A stretch of DNA of 64,000 nt from Methylophaga sp. 42_25_T18 (GTDB taxonomy: Bacteria; Pseudomonadota; Gammaproteobacteria; Nitrosococcales; Methylophagaceae): assembly GCA_002163085.1 (NCBI GenBank), contig MAAJ01000008.1, forward strand, positions 124,001-188,000. Direction: 5' to 3'. The stretch's first letter is position 1, and every line of letters starts with the position of its first letter. The notes under the pieces are model-generated. The model was not told the DNA's origin and ran no database searches. It was given only the letters and a program-made list of their open reading frames with translations. Made by a program: the position numbers and the translations under genes. Of the stretch, positions 8,381 through 17,362 are shown piece after piece.

Positions 8381-10081
8381 CGAATTTTAATCGTTGATGA
8401 TGACGAGGATGATTACATCATCTTAGAAGACTTATTGTATGACGGCATAGGTAAAGTTGGTGAGATTGTTTGGGCAAAGAGCTTTGATCATGCATTAGAA
8501 CTTATTGAACAAAGTGATTTTGATTTTTACTTTCTGGATAACCGCTTGGGCGCAAAACTCGGTCTAGGTTTAATTCAAGAAATTAAACAACGATTTAATA
8601 TCGCTCCCCCCATCATTATGCTTTCTGGTGTTGATGATCATCAGACAGACATAGCCGCAATGGAACAAGGTGCTGATGATTATTTAATCAAAAGTCAGCT
8701 GACCGCACCCTTACTTGAGCATACCATTCGCTACACCATAAGAGATAAAACGCTCGAATACCGTTTAGCAAAACTAGCTCATTATGACAGCCTGACCGGC
8801 TTATATAATCGCAGTATTTTTAACGAACTTCTTCGGACCAGTCTCGAACAAAGCAGTCGACTAAACCAAAAGTTTGCCTTGGTCACTTTAGATCTGGATA
8901 AGTTTAAATTTATTAATGATAACTATGGCCATCCGGCTGGCGACCAATTATTAACTAAAGTTGCTACTCGACTTAAAAATTGTATCCGGAGCTCTGACAT
9001 CGTCGCTCGTCTTGGTGGTGATGAGTTTTCGTTAATTTTGAAAGATGTTAAACATGACAAAGATTTTATCAAACTTGTCGAAAATATAATCGGTGTCTTT
9101 GACCAGGCCTTCCAGATAGCGAACCAACATATTTCCGCGACAACCAGTATCGGTATAGCGATATTTCCAAATGATAGTCAGACTGCTGATGGCCTAGCCA
9201 GCTATAGCGACATGGCCATGTATCAAGCGAAAAGTGCAGGTCGAAATACCTTTAGTTTTTATAATCAAAAATTGCATGAAGAAACCAAAGTCAAACACCA
9301 AGTCGAAGTCGCACTGAAAGCAGCACTTCAGGCCAATGAACTTGAGCTTTTTTACCAACCAATCAACTCGTTAAAAAATGGAGAAATCACTTCCGTTGAA
9401 GCCTTACTCCGCTGGCCAAATTCTGAGGGTGGCTTTCATAATACGGAAAACTTTATTGCTATTGCAGAAGAGAGCGCCTTGATTTTAGACATTGGAATTT
9501 GGGTATTTGAACAAGCCTGTCAGCAACTACAGCTTTGGCGGCAACAAGGCTTTAATGATCGAAGAATATCAATTAATGTTTCCGCTAATCAGTTTAACTC
9601 CAATCACTTTACTGAAATTGTCACCGGAATTATTACTAAGCATCCTGAGCTATCACGCTCATTAGTTTTTGAATTAACTGAACGAAAACCGCTTGAGAAT
9701 ACCACTGCGATCATAAATAAGCTTAATCAACTGTCAGATCTAGGTATTTGTTTCTCTGTCGATGATTTTGGTATCGGCCATTCATCCATATCTTATCTTC
9801 GTGCTTTTCCAATGAATATCATCAAAATTGATCGTTCAATTACTGCTAACATTCTAATTTCAAAAGAAGATCTCGCTTTATGTAAAGCGATTATTGCGCT
9901 TGGCAAAGCCCTCGATCTTGCCGTAATAGCTGAAGGTGTAGAAACAGATGACATTGCTTCTAAATTAAAACAACTGAGCTGCCCTTCTGCACAGGGTTAT
10001 CTATATTGTCGTCCAATGCCAGTGAATGAATTAGAAAGCTGGCTAGGTCAACACGATAAAAAAGTTGTCTCTAATTTATAA
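8381..10081 (+). CDS. REC-GGDEF-EAL cyclic-di-GMP response regulator
   Basis: This protein is about 566 residues long. A receiver (ILIVDDDEDDY; phospho-Asp in YFLDNRLG) is followed by GGDEF (intact RLGGDEFSLIL; YDSLTGLYNR) and EAL (EALLRW, DDFGIGHSS, KIDRS, AEGVE). Both catalytic signatures look intact, so it could make and break cyclic di-GMP. The Met at 8381 is chosen because the receiver fold begins there; in-frame starts at 8312 and 8339 (GTG) are possible. No start has a strong ribosome site. It is the likely output of the kinase-receiver pair just upstream. Confidence 0.83.
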   Translation, partial: RILIVDDDEDDYIILEDLLYDGIGKVGEIVWAKSFDHALELIEQSDFDFYFLDNRLGAKLGLGLIQEIKQRFNIAPPIIMLSGVDDHQTDIAAMEQGADDYLIKSQLTAPLLEHTIRYTIRDKTLEYRLAKLAHYDSLTGLYNRSIFNELLRTSLEQSSRLNQKFALVTLDLDKFKFINDNYGHPAGDQLLTKVATRLKNCIRSSDIVARLGGDEFSLILKDVKHDKDFIKLVENIIGVFDQAFQIANQHISATTSIGIAIFPNDSQTADGLASYSDMAMYQAKSAGRNTFSFYNQKLHEETKVKHQVEVALKAALQANELELFYQPINSLKNGEITSVEALLRWPNSEGGFHNTENFIAIAEESALILDIGIWVFEQACQQLQLWRQQGFNDRRISINVSANQFNSNHFTEIVTGIITKHPELSRSLVFELTERKPLENTTAIINKLNQLSDLGICFSVDDFGIGHSSISYLRAFPMNIIKIDRSITANILISKEDLALCKAIIALGKALDLAVIAEGVETDDIASKLKQLSCPSAQGYLYCRPMPVNELESWLGQHDKKVVSNL

Positions 10082-10102
10082 CTCTGTTTCCTAAGCGGTG
10101 GT

Positions 10103-10163
10103 TGCTTAACGGTAGTTGAGTAAATGACCTTATTCTCTTCTCATTTCCACTCAACGTTAAGCA
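10103..10163 (+). promoter_or_regulatory. Long imperfect hairpin in the cbiZ leader
   Basis: The arms tgcttaac...gttgagtaaatga (10103-10127) and tcatttccactcaacgttaagca (10141-10163) pair with two small bulges around a 13-base loop. The structure ends 7 bases before the cbiZ ATG and has no following T-run. A simple terminator is therefore less likely than a translational control element or a processing site. It does not contain a recognisable cobalamin riboswitch core and is far too short for one. Confidence 0.6.
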
Positions 10164-10170
10164 TCAATTT

Positions 10171-10869
10171 ATGTCAGCTACGCAATTAACTCAATACGCT
10201 CAACTAAGTCACACCGATAATCATATTCATATTGCGCTGCGTAAAACGCATCAAGTGATCAGCTCTGCAGTACTTAATGGTGGCATGAGCTACGCCGATC
10301 ATATCTTGAATATTAAAGTAGCCAGTAATAGCACTTGCACTGCAGCTGCCGATGAAAGTCTTCTGAAATACAGTCAGAAGTTAAACCTCAATGGCGCGGT
10401 TGTCGGCATGATGACTGCAGCCTCTATGAAGTCATTTCGTCTTGAACAAGCAACAGTGCAAGGCATCGATATTGTGGTCCTTGTCACCTCGGGTTTATCG
10501 AATCCAAGACATGTGGGCGATCATGCGGAACATCGTGAAATGACCACCAGCACCACAGATGTTGGCACCATTAATACAATTGTTTTAACTTCAGCATCAT
10601 TTACAGAAGCGGCATTAGTTGAGGCACTGATGATTGCCACTGAAGCTAAAACAGCCGCATTAATTGACGCTGAAGTACTCAGCCCCATTTCTCAACAATT
10701 TGCCACTGGCACAGGCACTGATGCCATTGCTATCGTTAATGGCCATGGGCCGGAAACCGTACATTTTTGTGGCAAACATGTGTTATTTGGCGAAGTATTA
10801 GGCCGCTTAGTCAAAGATGCGATATCCGCTTCAATCAGCTGGTATTTCGACAATAAAAAAGTATGTTAG
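10171..10869 (+). CDS. cbiZ: Adenosylcobinamide amidohydrolase (CbiZ family)
   Basis: This 232-residue protein matches the CbiZ pattern: LNGGMSYADHILN near the N-terminus, GTINTIVLTSASFTEAALVEA in the centre, ATGTGTDAIAIV, and CGKHVLFGEVLGRLV at the end. CbiZ cleaves the aminopropanol side chain of adenosylcobinamide so that cobyric acid can re-enter cobalamin assembly. No other cobalamin gene is in the window, so this is an isolated salvage gene. The ribosome site is poor and a long hairpin immediately precedes the start. Confidence 0.8.
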   Translation: MSATQLTQYAQLSHTDNHIHIALRKTHQVISSAVLNGGMSYADHILNIKVASNSTCTAAADESLLKYSQKLNLNGAVVGMMTAASMKSFRLEQATVQGIDIVVLVTSGLSNPRHVGDHAEHREMTTSTTDVGTINTIVLTSASFTEAALVEALMIATEAKTAALIDAEVLSPISQQFATGTGTDAIAIVNGHGPETVHFCGKHVLFGEVLGRLVKDAISASISWYFDNKKVC

Positions 10870-10918
10870 ATTGCATTGTTAAAATCCGAACAACTTAAAG
10901 ATTCAGTAAGGAGAAAAA

Positions 10919-11329
10919 ATGTTAAAGCAAACTATATTAGCTACCATCGCTGTATTCATCGCTTGGTCAGCATTAGACTTTGTAATTCATGGTCTTTTAC
11001 TTGCAGATACCTATCAAGCAACCGCTCATCTATGGCGCCCTGAAGAAGAAATGAAGATGCCGCTGATGTCGCTGGTTACCTTCATCTTTGCTAGTGGTTT
11101 TGTCGGTATCTATAGTTACTTTATTAATGCTAAATCCATGGCGACTGCAATTAAGTACGGTATAGTATTTGGCTTAACAACCGGAGTTTCTATGGGTTTT
11201 GGTTCTTATTCCTATATGCCTATTCCTCTAGACTTAGCCATCACATGGTTTATTGGTAACCTAGTCGAAGTTAGCATAGCTGGAGCAATCATTGGCTTAA
11301 TCATCAAGCCAGTTAACAGCAACTTATAA
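10919..11329 (+). CDS. Small four-helix membrane protein of unknown function
   Basis: This 136-residue protein has four predicted membrane segments, with conserved-looking polar spots (WSALDFVIHGLLLADTY, YSYMPIPLDLAITWFIGN). The pattern recalls DUF1761-type small membrane proteins but I cannot assign it firmly. It has a good ribosome site (aaggagaaaa). Its TAA (11327-11329) abuts the ribF TAA on the other strand (11324-11326), the two sharing the palindrome ttataa with no spacer. Confidence 0.65.
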   Translation: MLKQTILATIAVFIAWSALDFVIHGLLLADTYQATAHLWRPEEEMKMPLMSLVTFIFASGFVGIYSYFINAKSMATAIKYGIVFGLTTGVSMGFGSYSYMPIPLDLAITWFIGNLVEVSIAGAIIGLIIKPVNSNL

Positions 11330-12259
11330 GTCAGAAAAATATTGTTTGGCCTGCTGACAGTCTTGTTCGATTTGACTGACTAATTCAGTTAGATCAGAAA
11401 ACTTCTGCTCATCACGTAGTTTATGTAAAAAGTGTACTTGTACATGTTCGCCATAAATGTCGCGGTCGAAGTCAAATAAATGCACTTCTAATAAGGCTTT
11501 ATCATCACCGGCCACTGTGGGTCGCACTCCAACGTTAGCAACCCCAGCAATAGGTTCACCTTCGATACCAAAAAGCTGCACTGCATAAACACCGCTCAAG
11601 GGTACTTTGCAGCGATGTAAATGAATATTCGCAGTGGGAAACCCCATCGTACGACCACGTTTATCGCCATGTGCCACGCGGCCACTCATGCGGTAAGGTC
11701 GCCCTAACAACTTCTCTGCCAGCGTTAAATCACCGTCTTTTAAAGCTTGGCGTATACGAGTACTACTAACTCTGATCTGATCGACAGCAAAGGTGTGCAT
11801 ATTAACCACTTGGAAACCAAACTGTTGGCCCGCTTGCTGTAATAATGCAAAATCGCCTTGCCGATCTTTACCAAAACGAAAATCATCGCCCACCACTAAA
11901 TAACGCACATTTAAGCCATCAACCAATAAGCGCTGAATAAAATCTTCTGCGGTCATTCGTGCTAATTTTTGATTAAAGCGTAAGACACATAATTGTTGGA
12001 TCGAATAACAACGCAAAGCTTCCACTTTTTCTCGGAAACGACTTAGTCTCGCTGGCGCTTTATCGGGAGCAAAAAATTCATTGGCTTGCGGCTCAAAAGT
12101 AATGACCACAGGGGCTAGCCCTAAAGCATCGCCTTTCATAGCGAGCTGATTTAATACCGATTGATGACCTAGGTGAACACCATCAAAGTTTCCAATAGTG
12201 GCAACACAGCCCGAAGAGCTCTTAGGTAGATTATGAAATCCGCGAATGATTCTGCGCAT
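11324..12259 (-). CDS. ribF: Bifunctional riboflavin kinase / FAD synthetase
   Basis: This 311-residue protein has the N-terminal nucleotidyltransferase of the HxGH class (GNFDGVHLGHQSV near residue 22; VSSTRIRQAL near residue 165) and the C-terminal flavokinase barrel (GDKRGRTMGFPTANI; GVYAV; ANVGVRPT). It phosphorylates riboflavin to FMN and adenylates it to FAD. The ileS-lspA genes that often follow ribF are absent; ribF stands alone and convergent with a small membrane protein. No FMN riboswitch is seen upstream. Confidence 0.95.
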   Translation of the reverse strand: MRRIIRGFHNLPKSSSGCVATIGNFDGVHLGHQSVLNQLAMKGDALGLAPVVITFEPQANEFFAPDKAPARLSRFREKVEALRCYSIQQLCVLRFNQKLARMTAEDFIQRLLVDGLNVRYLVVGDDFRFGKDRQGDFALLQQAGQQFGFQVVNMHTFAVDQIRVSSTRIRQALKDGDLTLAEKLLGRPYRMSGRVAHGDKRGRTMGFPTANIHLHRCKVPLSGVYAVQLFGIEGEPIAGVANVGVRPTVAGDDKALLEVHLFDFDRDIYGEHVQVHFLHKLRDEQKFSDLTELVSQIEQDCQQAKQYFSDL

Positions 12260-12385
12260 AAATGTTTAGGTTACTGCTAATACAAACGTAACAGACTAAC
12301 GACTATTAAAAAAACAATCCAGCAGGCAAGCTTTGGTTGATTAACTTATACTATGCGCTGGATAAATTATTGCGTGGAGGCGGGC

Positions 12386-12631
12386 ATGGCGACAAGAAAG
12401 AAGAAACTGGACTATGAAGCCGCTGTGACTGAGTTAGAATCACTAGTAGAGCGCTTAGAGCAAGGTGATATCAGTCTAGAAGAATCATTAAAGCTTTATG
12501 AAAGTGGCGTATTGCTCACTCGCGACTGCCAAGATGCGTTAAAAGCGGCTGAACAAAAAGTACAGATGTTATTAGAACAATCTGGCCAAACAACATTAGT
12601 GGACTTTGATCCAAATTCTAACGAATCGTGA
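12386..12631 (+). CDS. xseB: Exodeoxyribonuclease VII small subunit
   Basis: This 81-residue protein carries the XseB signature: YEAAVTELESLVERLEQGD, SLEESLKLYESGVLL and a heptad-rich C-terminal helix. It binds the large subunit XseA (not in the window). The start at 12386 has a GGAGG five bases upstream, which rules out the Met 11 codons earlier. It overlaps ispA by 4 bases (GTGA), the usual xseB-ispA-dxs arrangement. Confidence 0.95.
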   Translation: MATRKKKLDYEAAVTELESLVERLEQGDISLEESLKLYESGVLLTRDCQDALKAAEQKVQMLLEQSGQTTLVDFDPNSNES

Positions 12632-13524
12632 ATAATAACTTTTCACTTATAAACTGGATGCAACAGCGTCAGCAGCGCATTGAGTCAGCACTCAGCGATC
12701 GGCTTAGCGATAAAAATAATCAAACCTCTGCACAACTGCTAGCAGCTATGCGTTATTCAACCTTAAATGGTGGAAAACGCTTACGTGCATTATTAGTTTA
12801 TGCCACCGGTGAAGCCTTAGGCGCAAATTTAACCGCCTTAGATGCACCGGCAAGTAGCGTTGAAATGATTCATGCGTACTCTTTAGTGCACGATGATATG
12901 CCGATAATGGATGACGATGATTTACGTCGTGGTCAGCCAACCTGCCACAAAGCCTATGATGAAGCTACGGCATTACTGGTTGGTGATGCACTGCAATCTT
13001 TAGCATTTGAAAGTTTGTGTGATGAAGAACTAACCCCCATACAACAAAGCCAAATGGTTAAAACCTTAGCCCAACGTTCAGGTCTATTAGGCATGGCCGG
13101 TGGTCAAGCTATCGATTTGGAATCGGTGGGTAAAGAATTGGGTTTATCCTCACTGCAGACTATGCACGAACTTAAAACCGGCGCGTTGATCCGTGCAAGT
13201 GTACGCATGGGCGCTTTGGCATCAGCCAATAGTGATGACAATAGCTTAACCAAACTTGATCGTTATGCTTATTGCATCGGTCTGGCATTCCAAGTACAAG
13301 ATGATGTACTCGATGTGATTGCCGACACGGATACCTTAGGTAAAACTCAGGGTGCAGATATCGCGTTGAATAAACCTACTTATCCCGCTTTAATGGGCTT
13401 AGAACAAGCTCAACAAAAAGCACATGACTTAATTGAACAAGCTCAAGCTCAACTTGATGATTTAGCATTCGACACACAAGCTTTATCAGCGTTAGCTCAG
13501 TTTGTTGTACAACGTTCTCACTAA
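12628..13524 (+). CDS. ispA: Farnesyl diphosphate synthase (short-chain prenyltransferase)
   Basis: This 298-residue enzyme has both aspartate-rich motifs: [15 protein letters not shown] (first, DDx4D form) and [10 protein letters not shown] (second), plus GGKRLRALL. It condenses isopentenyl diphosphate to geranyl and farnesyl diphosphates for quinone and lipid-carrier synthesis. It starts with GTG inside the xseB stop and is followed by dxs, so early and late isoprenoid steps are made together. Confidence 0.95.
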   Translation: MNNNFSLINWMQQRQQRIESALSDRLSDKNNQTSAQLLAAMRYSTLNGGKRLRALLVYATGEALGANLTALDAPASSVEMIHAYSLVHDDMPIMDDDDLRRGQPTCHKAYDEATALLVGDALQSLAFESLCDEELTPIQQSQMVKTLAQRSGLLGMAGGQAIDLESVGKELGLSSLQTMHELKTGALIRASVRMGALASANSDDNSLTKLDRYAYCIGLAFQVQDDVLDVIADTDTLGKTQGADIALNKPTYPALMGLEQAQQKAHDLIEQAQAQLDDLAFDTQALSALAQFVVQRSH

Positions 13525-13528
13525 TACA

Positions 13529-15370
13529 ATGACAAACACTATGGAAAGCACCCTTCTTTCTCAAATTGATAGCCCTGATGATCTGCGACAGTTAGACAAA
13601 AAACAACTACCGCAACTTGCCGATGAAATCAGATCATTAATTGTTGATAGTGTGCAGCAAACCGGCGGACATATATCGTCTAACCTGGGTGTAATTGAAC
13701 TGACTTTGGCATTGCATTACGTCTTTAACACTCCTGAAGATCGCTTTGTTTGGGATGTGGGCCATCAAAGTTATGTGCATAAAATTATTACTGGCCGTCG
13801 TGATCAGATGCATACCATGCGTCAACCTGGTGGGTTGTCAGGATTTCCTAAACGCAGTGAAAGCAACTATGACACCTTTGGTGTCGGCCACTCGAGTACA
13901 TCAATCAGTGCGGCGTTGGGTATGGCCATTGCCGCGCAAGCAGATAATAGTTCTCGTCGTTCTGTGGCCATTATTGGCGATGGTGCGTTAACGGCGGGGC
14001 AAGCGTATGAAGCCTTAGCGCATGCCGGTGATCTGAGTGCCAACCTACTAGTCATCCTTAATGATAATGAGATGTCTATTTCTAAAAATGTCGGCGGCAT
14101 GTCTAATTATTTAGCCCGCCTACTTTCTGGTAAGTTTTATACCTCTGCTCGTGAGGGCAGTAAAAAAGTCTTGGAAAAAATCCCCCCTGCATGGGAAATC
14201 GCCAGACGTGCCGAAGAGCATGTTAAAGGCATGATTATTCCTGGTACCTTATTTGAGGAAATGGGGTTTAACTATATCGGCCCTATTGATGGCCATGATC
14301 TTGATACCTTAATCACCACTTTAGGCAATATGCGTGAACGAAAAGGACCACAGTTTTTACATATTGTGACTAAAAAAGGCAAAGGATATGAGCCGGCAGA
14401 ACAACAACCCGGTAAGTACCATGGCGTCAGTCCTGCCAATGGCAGCAAAGCCTCTGGCCCAAGTTATACCCAAGTTTTTGGTCAATGGTTATGTGATATG
14501 GCCAAGAAATCAGAAGATTTGATCGGCATCACGCCAGCGATGTGTGATGGGTCCGGTTTAAATGATTTTGCCGAACAATATCCTGATCGTTATTTTGACG
14601 TCGGCATTGCCGAACAGCATGCCGTTACTCTAGCCGCCGGTATTGCTTGCGAAGGCAAAAAGCCAGTTGTAGCTATCTATTCCACCTTTTTACAGCGTGC
14701 ATATGATCAGCTTATTCACGATGTTGCTATACAAAATTTACCGGTATTGTTTGCTATCGATCGTGCGGGTCTAGTGGGTGCTGATGGTCCGACCCATGCT
14801 GGCACCTTCGATTTAAGTTATTTACGCTGCATTCCCAATATGGTGGTGATGGCTCCAGCCGATGAAAATGAATGTCGTCAGATGTTAACGACGGGCTATC
14901 AATTTAATGGGCCAAGTGCAGTACGCTATCCTCGTGGCAGTGGCATAGGTGCAAAAATAAATCCTGAATTAACCACCATTGACATTGGTAAAGCAGAAAT
15001 CAAACGACAAGGTCAAAAAGTAGCCATTCTCGCTTTCGGTAGCATGGTTTATCCTGCTCTTAAAGCCGCAGAAGAACTGAATGCTACGGCTGTTAATATG
15101 CGTTTTGTTAAACCTTTAGATACCGCACTCATCGACCAGCTAGTACAAAGCCATGATGTGCTTGTTACCGTTGAAGAAAATGCCGTGAAAGGTGGTGCAG
15201 GTAGTGGCATAAATGAATACCTACACACTATTAGCAATAATATCCCGGTAATCAACCTTGGTTTACCCGATAAATTCATAGACCATGGGAGTCATCAGCA
15301 GATGTTAAGCGACTGTGGCTTAGATGCCCAAGGCATTACCGATACCGTCAAAACCCATATTCTGGCATAA
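13529..15370 (+). CDS. dxs: 1-deoxy-D-xylulose-5-phosphate synthase
   Basis: This protein of about 613 residues shows the thiamine diphosphate motif ([14 protein letters not shown], then [13 protein letters not shown]), HxSS-type residues (VGHSSTSIS), and the pyrimidine domain ([31 protein letters not shown]). It makes DXP from pyruvate and glyceraldehyde 3-phosphate, the first step of the MEP isoprenoid pathway. The start is ambiguous: the Mets at 13529 and 13541 both lack a strong ribosome site. The TTG at 13502 would overlap ispA. Confidence 0.95.
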   Translation: MTNTMESTLLSQIDSPDDLRQLDKKQLPQLADEIRSLIVDSVQQTGGHISSNLGVIELTLALHYVFNTPEDRFVWDVGHQSYVHKIITGRRDQMHTMRQPGGLSGFPKRSESNYDTFGVGHSSTSISAALGMAIAAQADNSSRRSVAIIGDGALTAGQAYEALAHAGDLSANLLVILNDNEMSISKNVGGMSNYLARLLSGKFYTSAREGSKKVLEKIPPAWEIARRAEEHVKGMIIPGTLFEEMGFNYIGPIDGHDLDTLITTLGNMRERKGPQFLHIVTKKGKGYEPAEQQPGKYHGVSPANGSKASGPSYTQVFGQWLCDMAKKSEDLIGITPAMCDGSGLNDFAEQYPDRYFDVGIAEQHAVTLAAGIACEGKKPVVAIYSTFLQRAYDQLIHDVAIQNLPVLFAIDRAGLVGADGPTHAGTFDLSYLRCIPNMVVMAPADENECRQMLTTGYQFNGPSAVRYPRGSGIGAKINPELTTIDIGKAEIKRQGQKVAILAFGSMVYPALKAAEELNATAVNMRFVKPLDTALIDQLVQSHDVLVTVEENAVKGGAGSGINEYLHTISNNIPVINLGLPDKFIDHGSHQQMLSDCGLDAQGITDTVKTHILA

Positions 15371-15398
15371 TAGTCTGTTACCCACCTTAATACCCTAG

Positions 15399-15404
15399 TA
15401 TAAT
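15399..15404 (+). promoter_or_regulatory. Perfect TATAAT -10 box just upstream of queD
   Basis: TATAAT lies in ctagtataatagtcaactatg. The expected start of transcription is about 15411, and the queD ATG is at 15413. No good -35 box is visible at 17 bases (tgttac). If used, the message would be almost leaderless. This is inference from spacing only. Confidence 0.4.
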
Positions 15405-15412
15405 AGTCAACT

Positions 15413-15793
15413 ATGAGCGCGACATACACCTTAAAAATTTTGGCAGATTTTGCCTCAGCCCACACATTGCGTGAATACCCCGGTGATTGCAGTCGTATGC
15501 ATGGTCACAACTGGAAACTAGAAGTTGAAGTAAGCGCAACTTCGCTCAATGATCATGGTATGGGCATGGATTTTAAAACCATTAAAACTGCTACTCGTAA
15601 ATTGGCAAAAACATTAGACCATCGTTATTTAAACGATATTCCACCGTTTGATACTATCAATCCAACGGCAGAAAACATTGCCCAATACTTTTATCAAAAC
15701 TTAAGTAAGACATTAAATATCGACACAGCCAAAATATCTGGTGTTACCCTCTGGGAAACAGATCGCGCTTGTGTTCGCTATAGTGAGGACTAA
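15413..15793 (+). CDS. queD: 6-carboxy-5,6,7,8-tetrahydropterin synthase family protein
   Basis: This 126-residue protein has the T-fold pattern of QueD/PTPS. It shows [10 protein letters not shown] (zinc His), [15 protein letters not shown] (catalytic Cys and the HGH zinc pair), [14 protein letters not shown] and [10 protein letters not shown] (Glu that holds the pterin). It converts dihydroneopterin triphosphate to the queuosine precursor. The adjacent folE2 provides dihydroneopterin triphosphate, so the two form a short GTP-to-preQ0 segment. There is no Shine-Dalgarno before the ATG. Confidence 0.9.
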   Translation: MSATYTLKILADFASAHTLREYPGDCSRMHGHNWKLEVEVSATSLNDHGMGMDFKTIKTATRKLAKTLDHRYLNDIPPFDTINPTAENIAQYFYQNLSKTLNIDTAKISGVTLWETDRACVRYSED

Positions 15794-15801
15794 AATTAAG
15801 C

Positions 15802-16611
15802 ATGACTACTGATATAAAACCTGATTGCTGCGACGAAATCGAAGACGTCCAAAACATTGCTGACAAACGTCATATTGCAATAGACAAGGTCGGTATCAAA
15901 GATATTCAACACCCAATTATTGTGAGTGATCGCAGTAGTGGTGAACAAAATACCATTGCCAATTTCAATATGTATGTGAACTTGCCTCATCAATTCAAAG
16001 GCACTCATATGTCACGTTTTGTTGAGATTTTAAATCAACATGAACGTGAAATTACAGTGAAATCTTTCCGTGAAATGTTAGGTGAAATGACCGAGCGGCT
16101 ACAAGCCGAATCGGGTTATGTTGAAATGGATTTTCCTTATTTTGTTAATAAGGAAGCTCCAATCAGTAAAGTGAAAAGTCTGATGGACTATCAGGTTAGC
16201 TTTATTGGTGAAATTACCGGTGATAAAACCACGATCACAGTCAAAGTAATCGTACCGGTCACCAGCTTATGCCCATGTTCGAAAAACATTTCCGACTATG
16301 GCGCCCACAACCAACGGTCACACGTCACCTTAACAGTTCGTGTTGATAGTTTTATGTGGATTGAAGATCTGATTGATGTTGTTGAAGAAGAAGCGTCATG
16401 TGAAATCTATGGCTTACTCAAACGTCCTGATGAAAAATATGTTACTGAACGTGCTTATGACAATCCAAAATTTGTTGAAGATATTGTTCGTGATATTGCA
16501 GCAAGACTAAATGATGATGACCGCATCAATGCTTACACTGTTGAGTCAGAAAACTTCGAATCTATTCATAATCATTCTGCTTATGCATTGATTACTCATG
16601 GCTTCGACTAA
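15802..16611 (+). CDS. folE2: GTP cyclohydrolase IB (FolE2)
   Basis: This 269-residue protein has the COG1469 signature [19 protein letters not shown] near residue 153 (metal-binding Cys), [18 protein letters not shown] and a C-terminal [10 protein letters not shown]. FolE2 converts GTP to dihydroneopterin triphosphate, as FolE does, but tolerates other metals, so many bacteria use it under zinc limitation. It lies 8 bases after queD. No Zur site is visible. A strong terminator follows. Confidence 0.93.
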   Translation: MTTDIKPDCCDEIEDVQNIADKRHIAIDKVGIKDIQHPIIVSDRSSGEQNTIANFNMYVNLPHQFKGTHMSRFVEILNQHEREITVKSFREMLGEMTERLQAESGYVEMDFPYFVNKEAPISKVKSLMDYQVSFIGEITGDKTTITVKVIVPVTSLCPCSKNISDYGAHNQRSHVTLTVRVDSFMWIEDLIDVVEEEASCEIYGLLKRPDEKYVTERAYDNPKFVEDIVRDIAARLNDDDRINAYTVESENFESIHNHSAYALITHGFD

Positions 16612-16631
16612 CAGTCGCATCAGTAAATAAT

Positions 16632-16669
16632 AAAAAAGCCCACGTGACGGTGTCATGTGGGCTTTTTTT
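16632..16669. terminator. Bidirectional rho-independent terminator (folE2 / aspartic protease)
   Basis: The inverted repeat gcccacgtgac/gtcatgtgggc has a 3-base loop, with an A-run before and a T-run after it. This fits termination of both convergent genes. Confidence 0.9.
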
Positions 16670-16672
16670 ATA

Positions 16673-17317
16673 TTAATACTTTTGTTTTAAGTCCATGCGT
16701 TCGCCACTGCGCAGCATATCTAACTGACCTAAAAACGTCATACCAAGCAATGCACGTGAAGGTTCTGGACCATCAATGACCATTGCTTGCACATTATAAA
16801 GTTTAATATCGCCAACTTGTACTTCATCCAGTTTTACAGGATATGCATGGGTAATCCCTGAAGCCGTTTTCACACCAATCGGGGGGTTATTTATATAATC
16901 TAAATCTAACCTTTTTGCTGTTTCAGCATTCAATGCAATTGCCGAAGCACCGGTATCAACTAGAAAATCCACCGTATAACCATTTACCGTACCAGGCGTT
17001 ATATACATGCCATTGGTCGGCCATAAACTGACTACGGGTTGGGCTGGAGGTGGCGAAAATTTTCCACCGATATGAGATCCCAATAGGTATTTCTTTTGTT
17101 GACCATCAATCTCAAGTACGGCACTTTGGCTAGTCGCAGAGATTAAGGTCACGCCTTCAGGACTGGTTTTTCCAACTTTGAGCAAACGCTGTTTGTGGTT
17201 GATTTCAACAACGGCTTGACCACTGAACAAGCCAACTACCACGATCTTCAACTCATCAGCCCAAACCAATGATGTATTTAGCAGTATAATAAGGCCCAAA
17301 AGCCATATTTTATACAT
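16673..17317 (-). CDS. Exported retropepsin-like aspartic protease (clan AA)
   Basis: This protein of about 214 residues has an N-terminal signal segment (MYKIWLLGLIILLNTSLVWA). It has a single aspartic-protease half: VDFLVDTGASAIALN (catalytic DTGAS) near residue 120, then ALLGMTFLGQL. Proteins like this (TIGR02281 type) act as dimers in the periplasm or at the membrane; substrates are unknown. The start at 17317 is fixed by GGAGG six bases upstream, excluding the codon at 17332. It diverges from mobA-mobB. Confidence 0.85.
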   Translation of the reverse strand: MYKIWLLGLIILLNTSLVWADELKIVVVGLFSGQAVVEINHKQRLLKVGKTSPEGVTLISATSQSAVLEIDGQQKKYLLGSHIGGKFSPPPAQPVVSLWPTNGMYITPGTVNGYTVDFLVDTGASAIALNAETAKRLDLDYINNPPIGVKTASGITHAYPVKLDEVQVGDIKLYNVQAMVIDGPEPSRALLGMTFLGQLDMLRSGERMDLKQKY

Positions 17318-17362
17318 GGTAAACCTCCACATTTATAACAAAGAGCATAACAGCGAATCACC

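Noticed and set aside
10081..10170. Cobalamin riboswitch before cbiZ
   Set aside because: The space is under 100 bases and lacks the conserved B12-box; only a simple hairpin is present.
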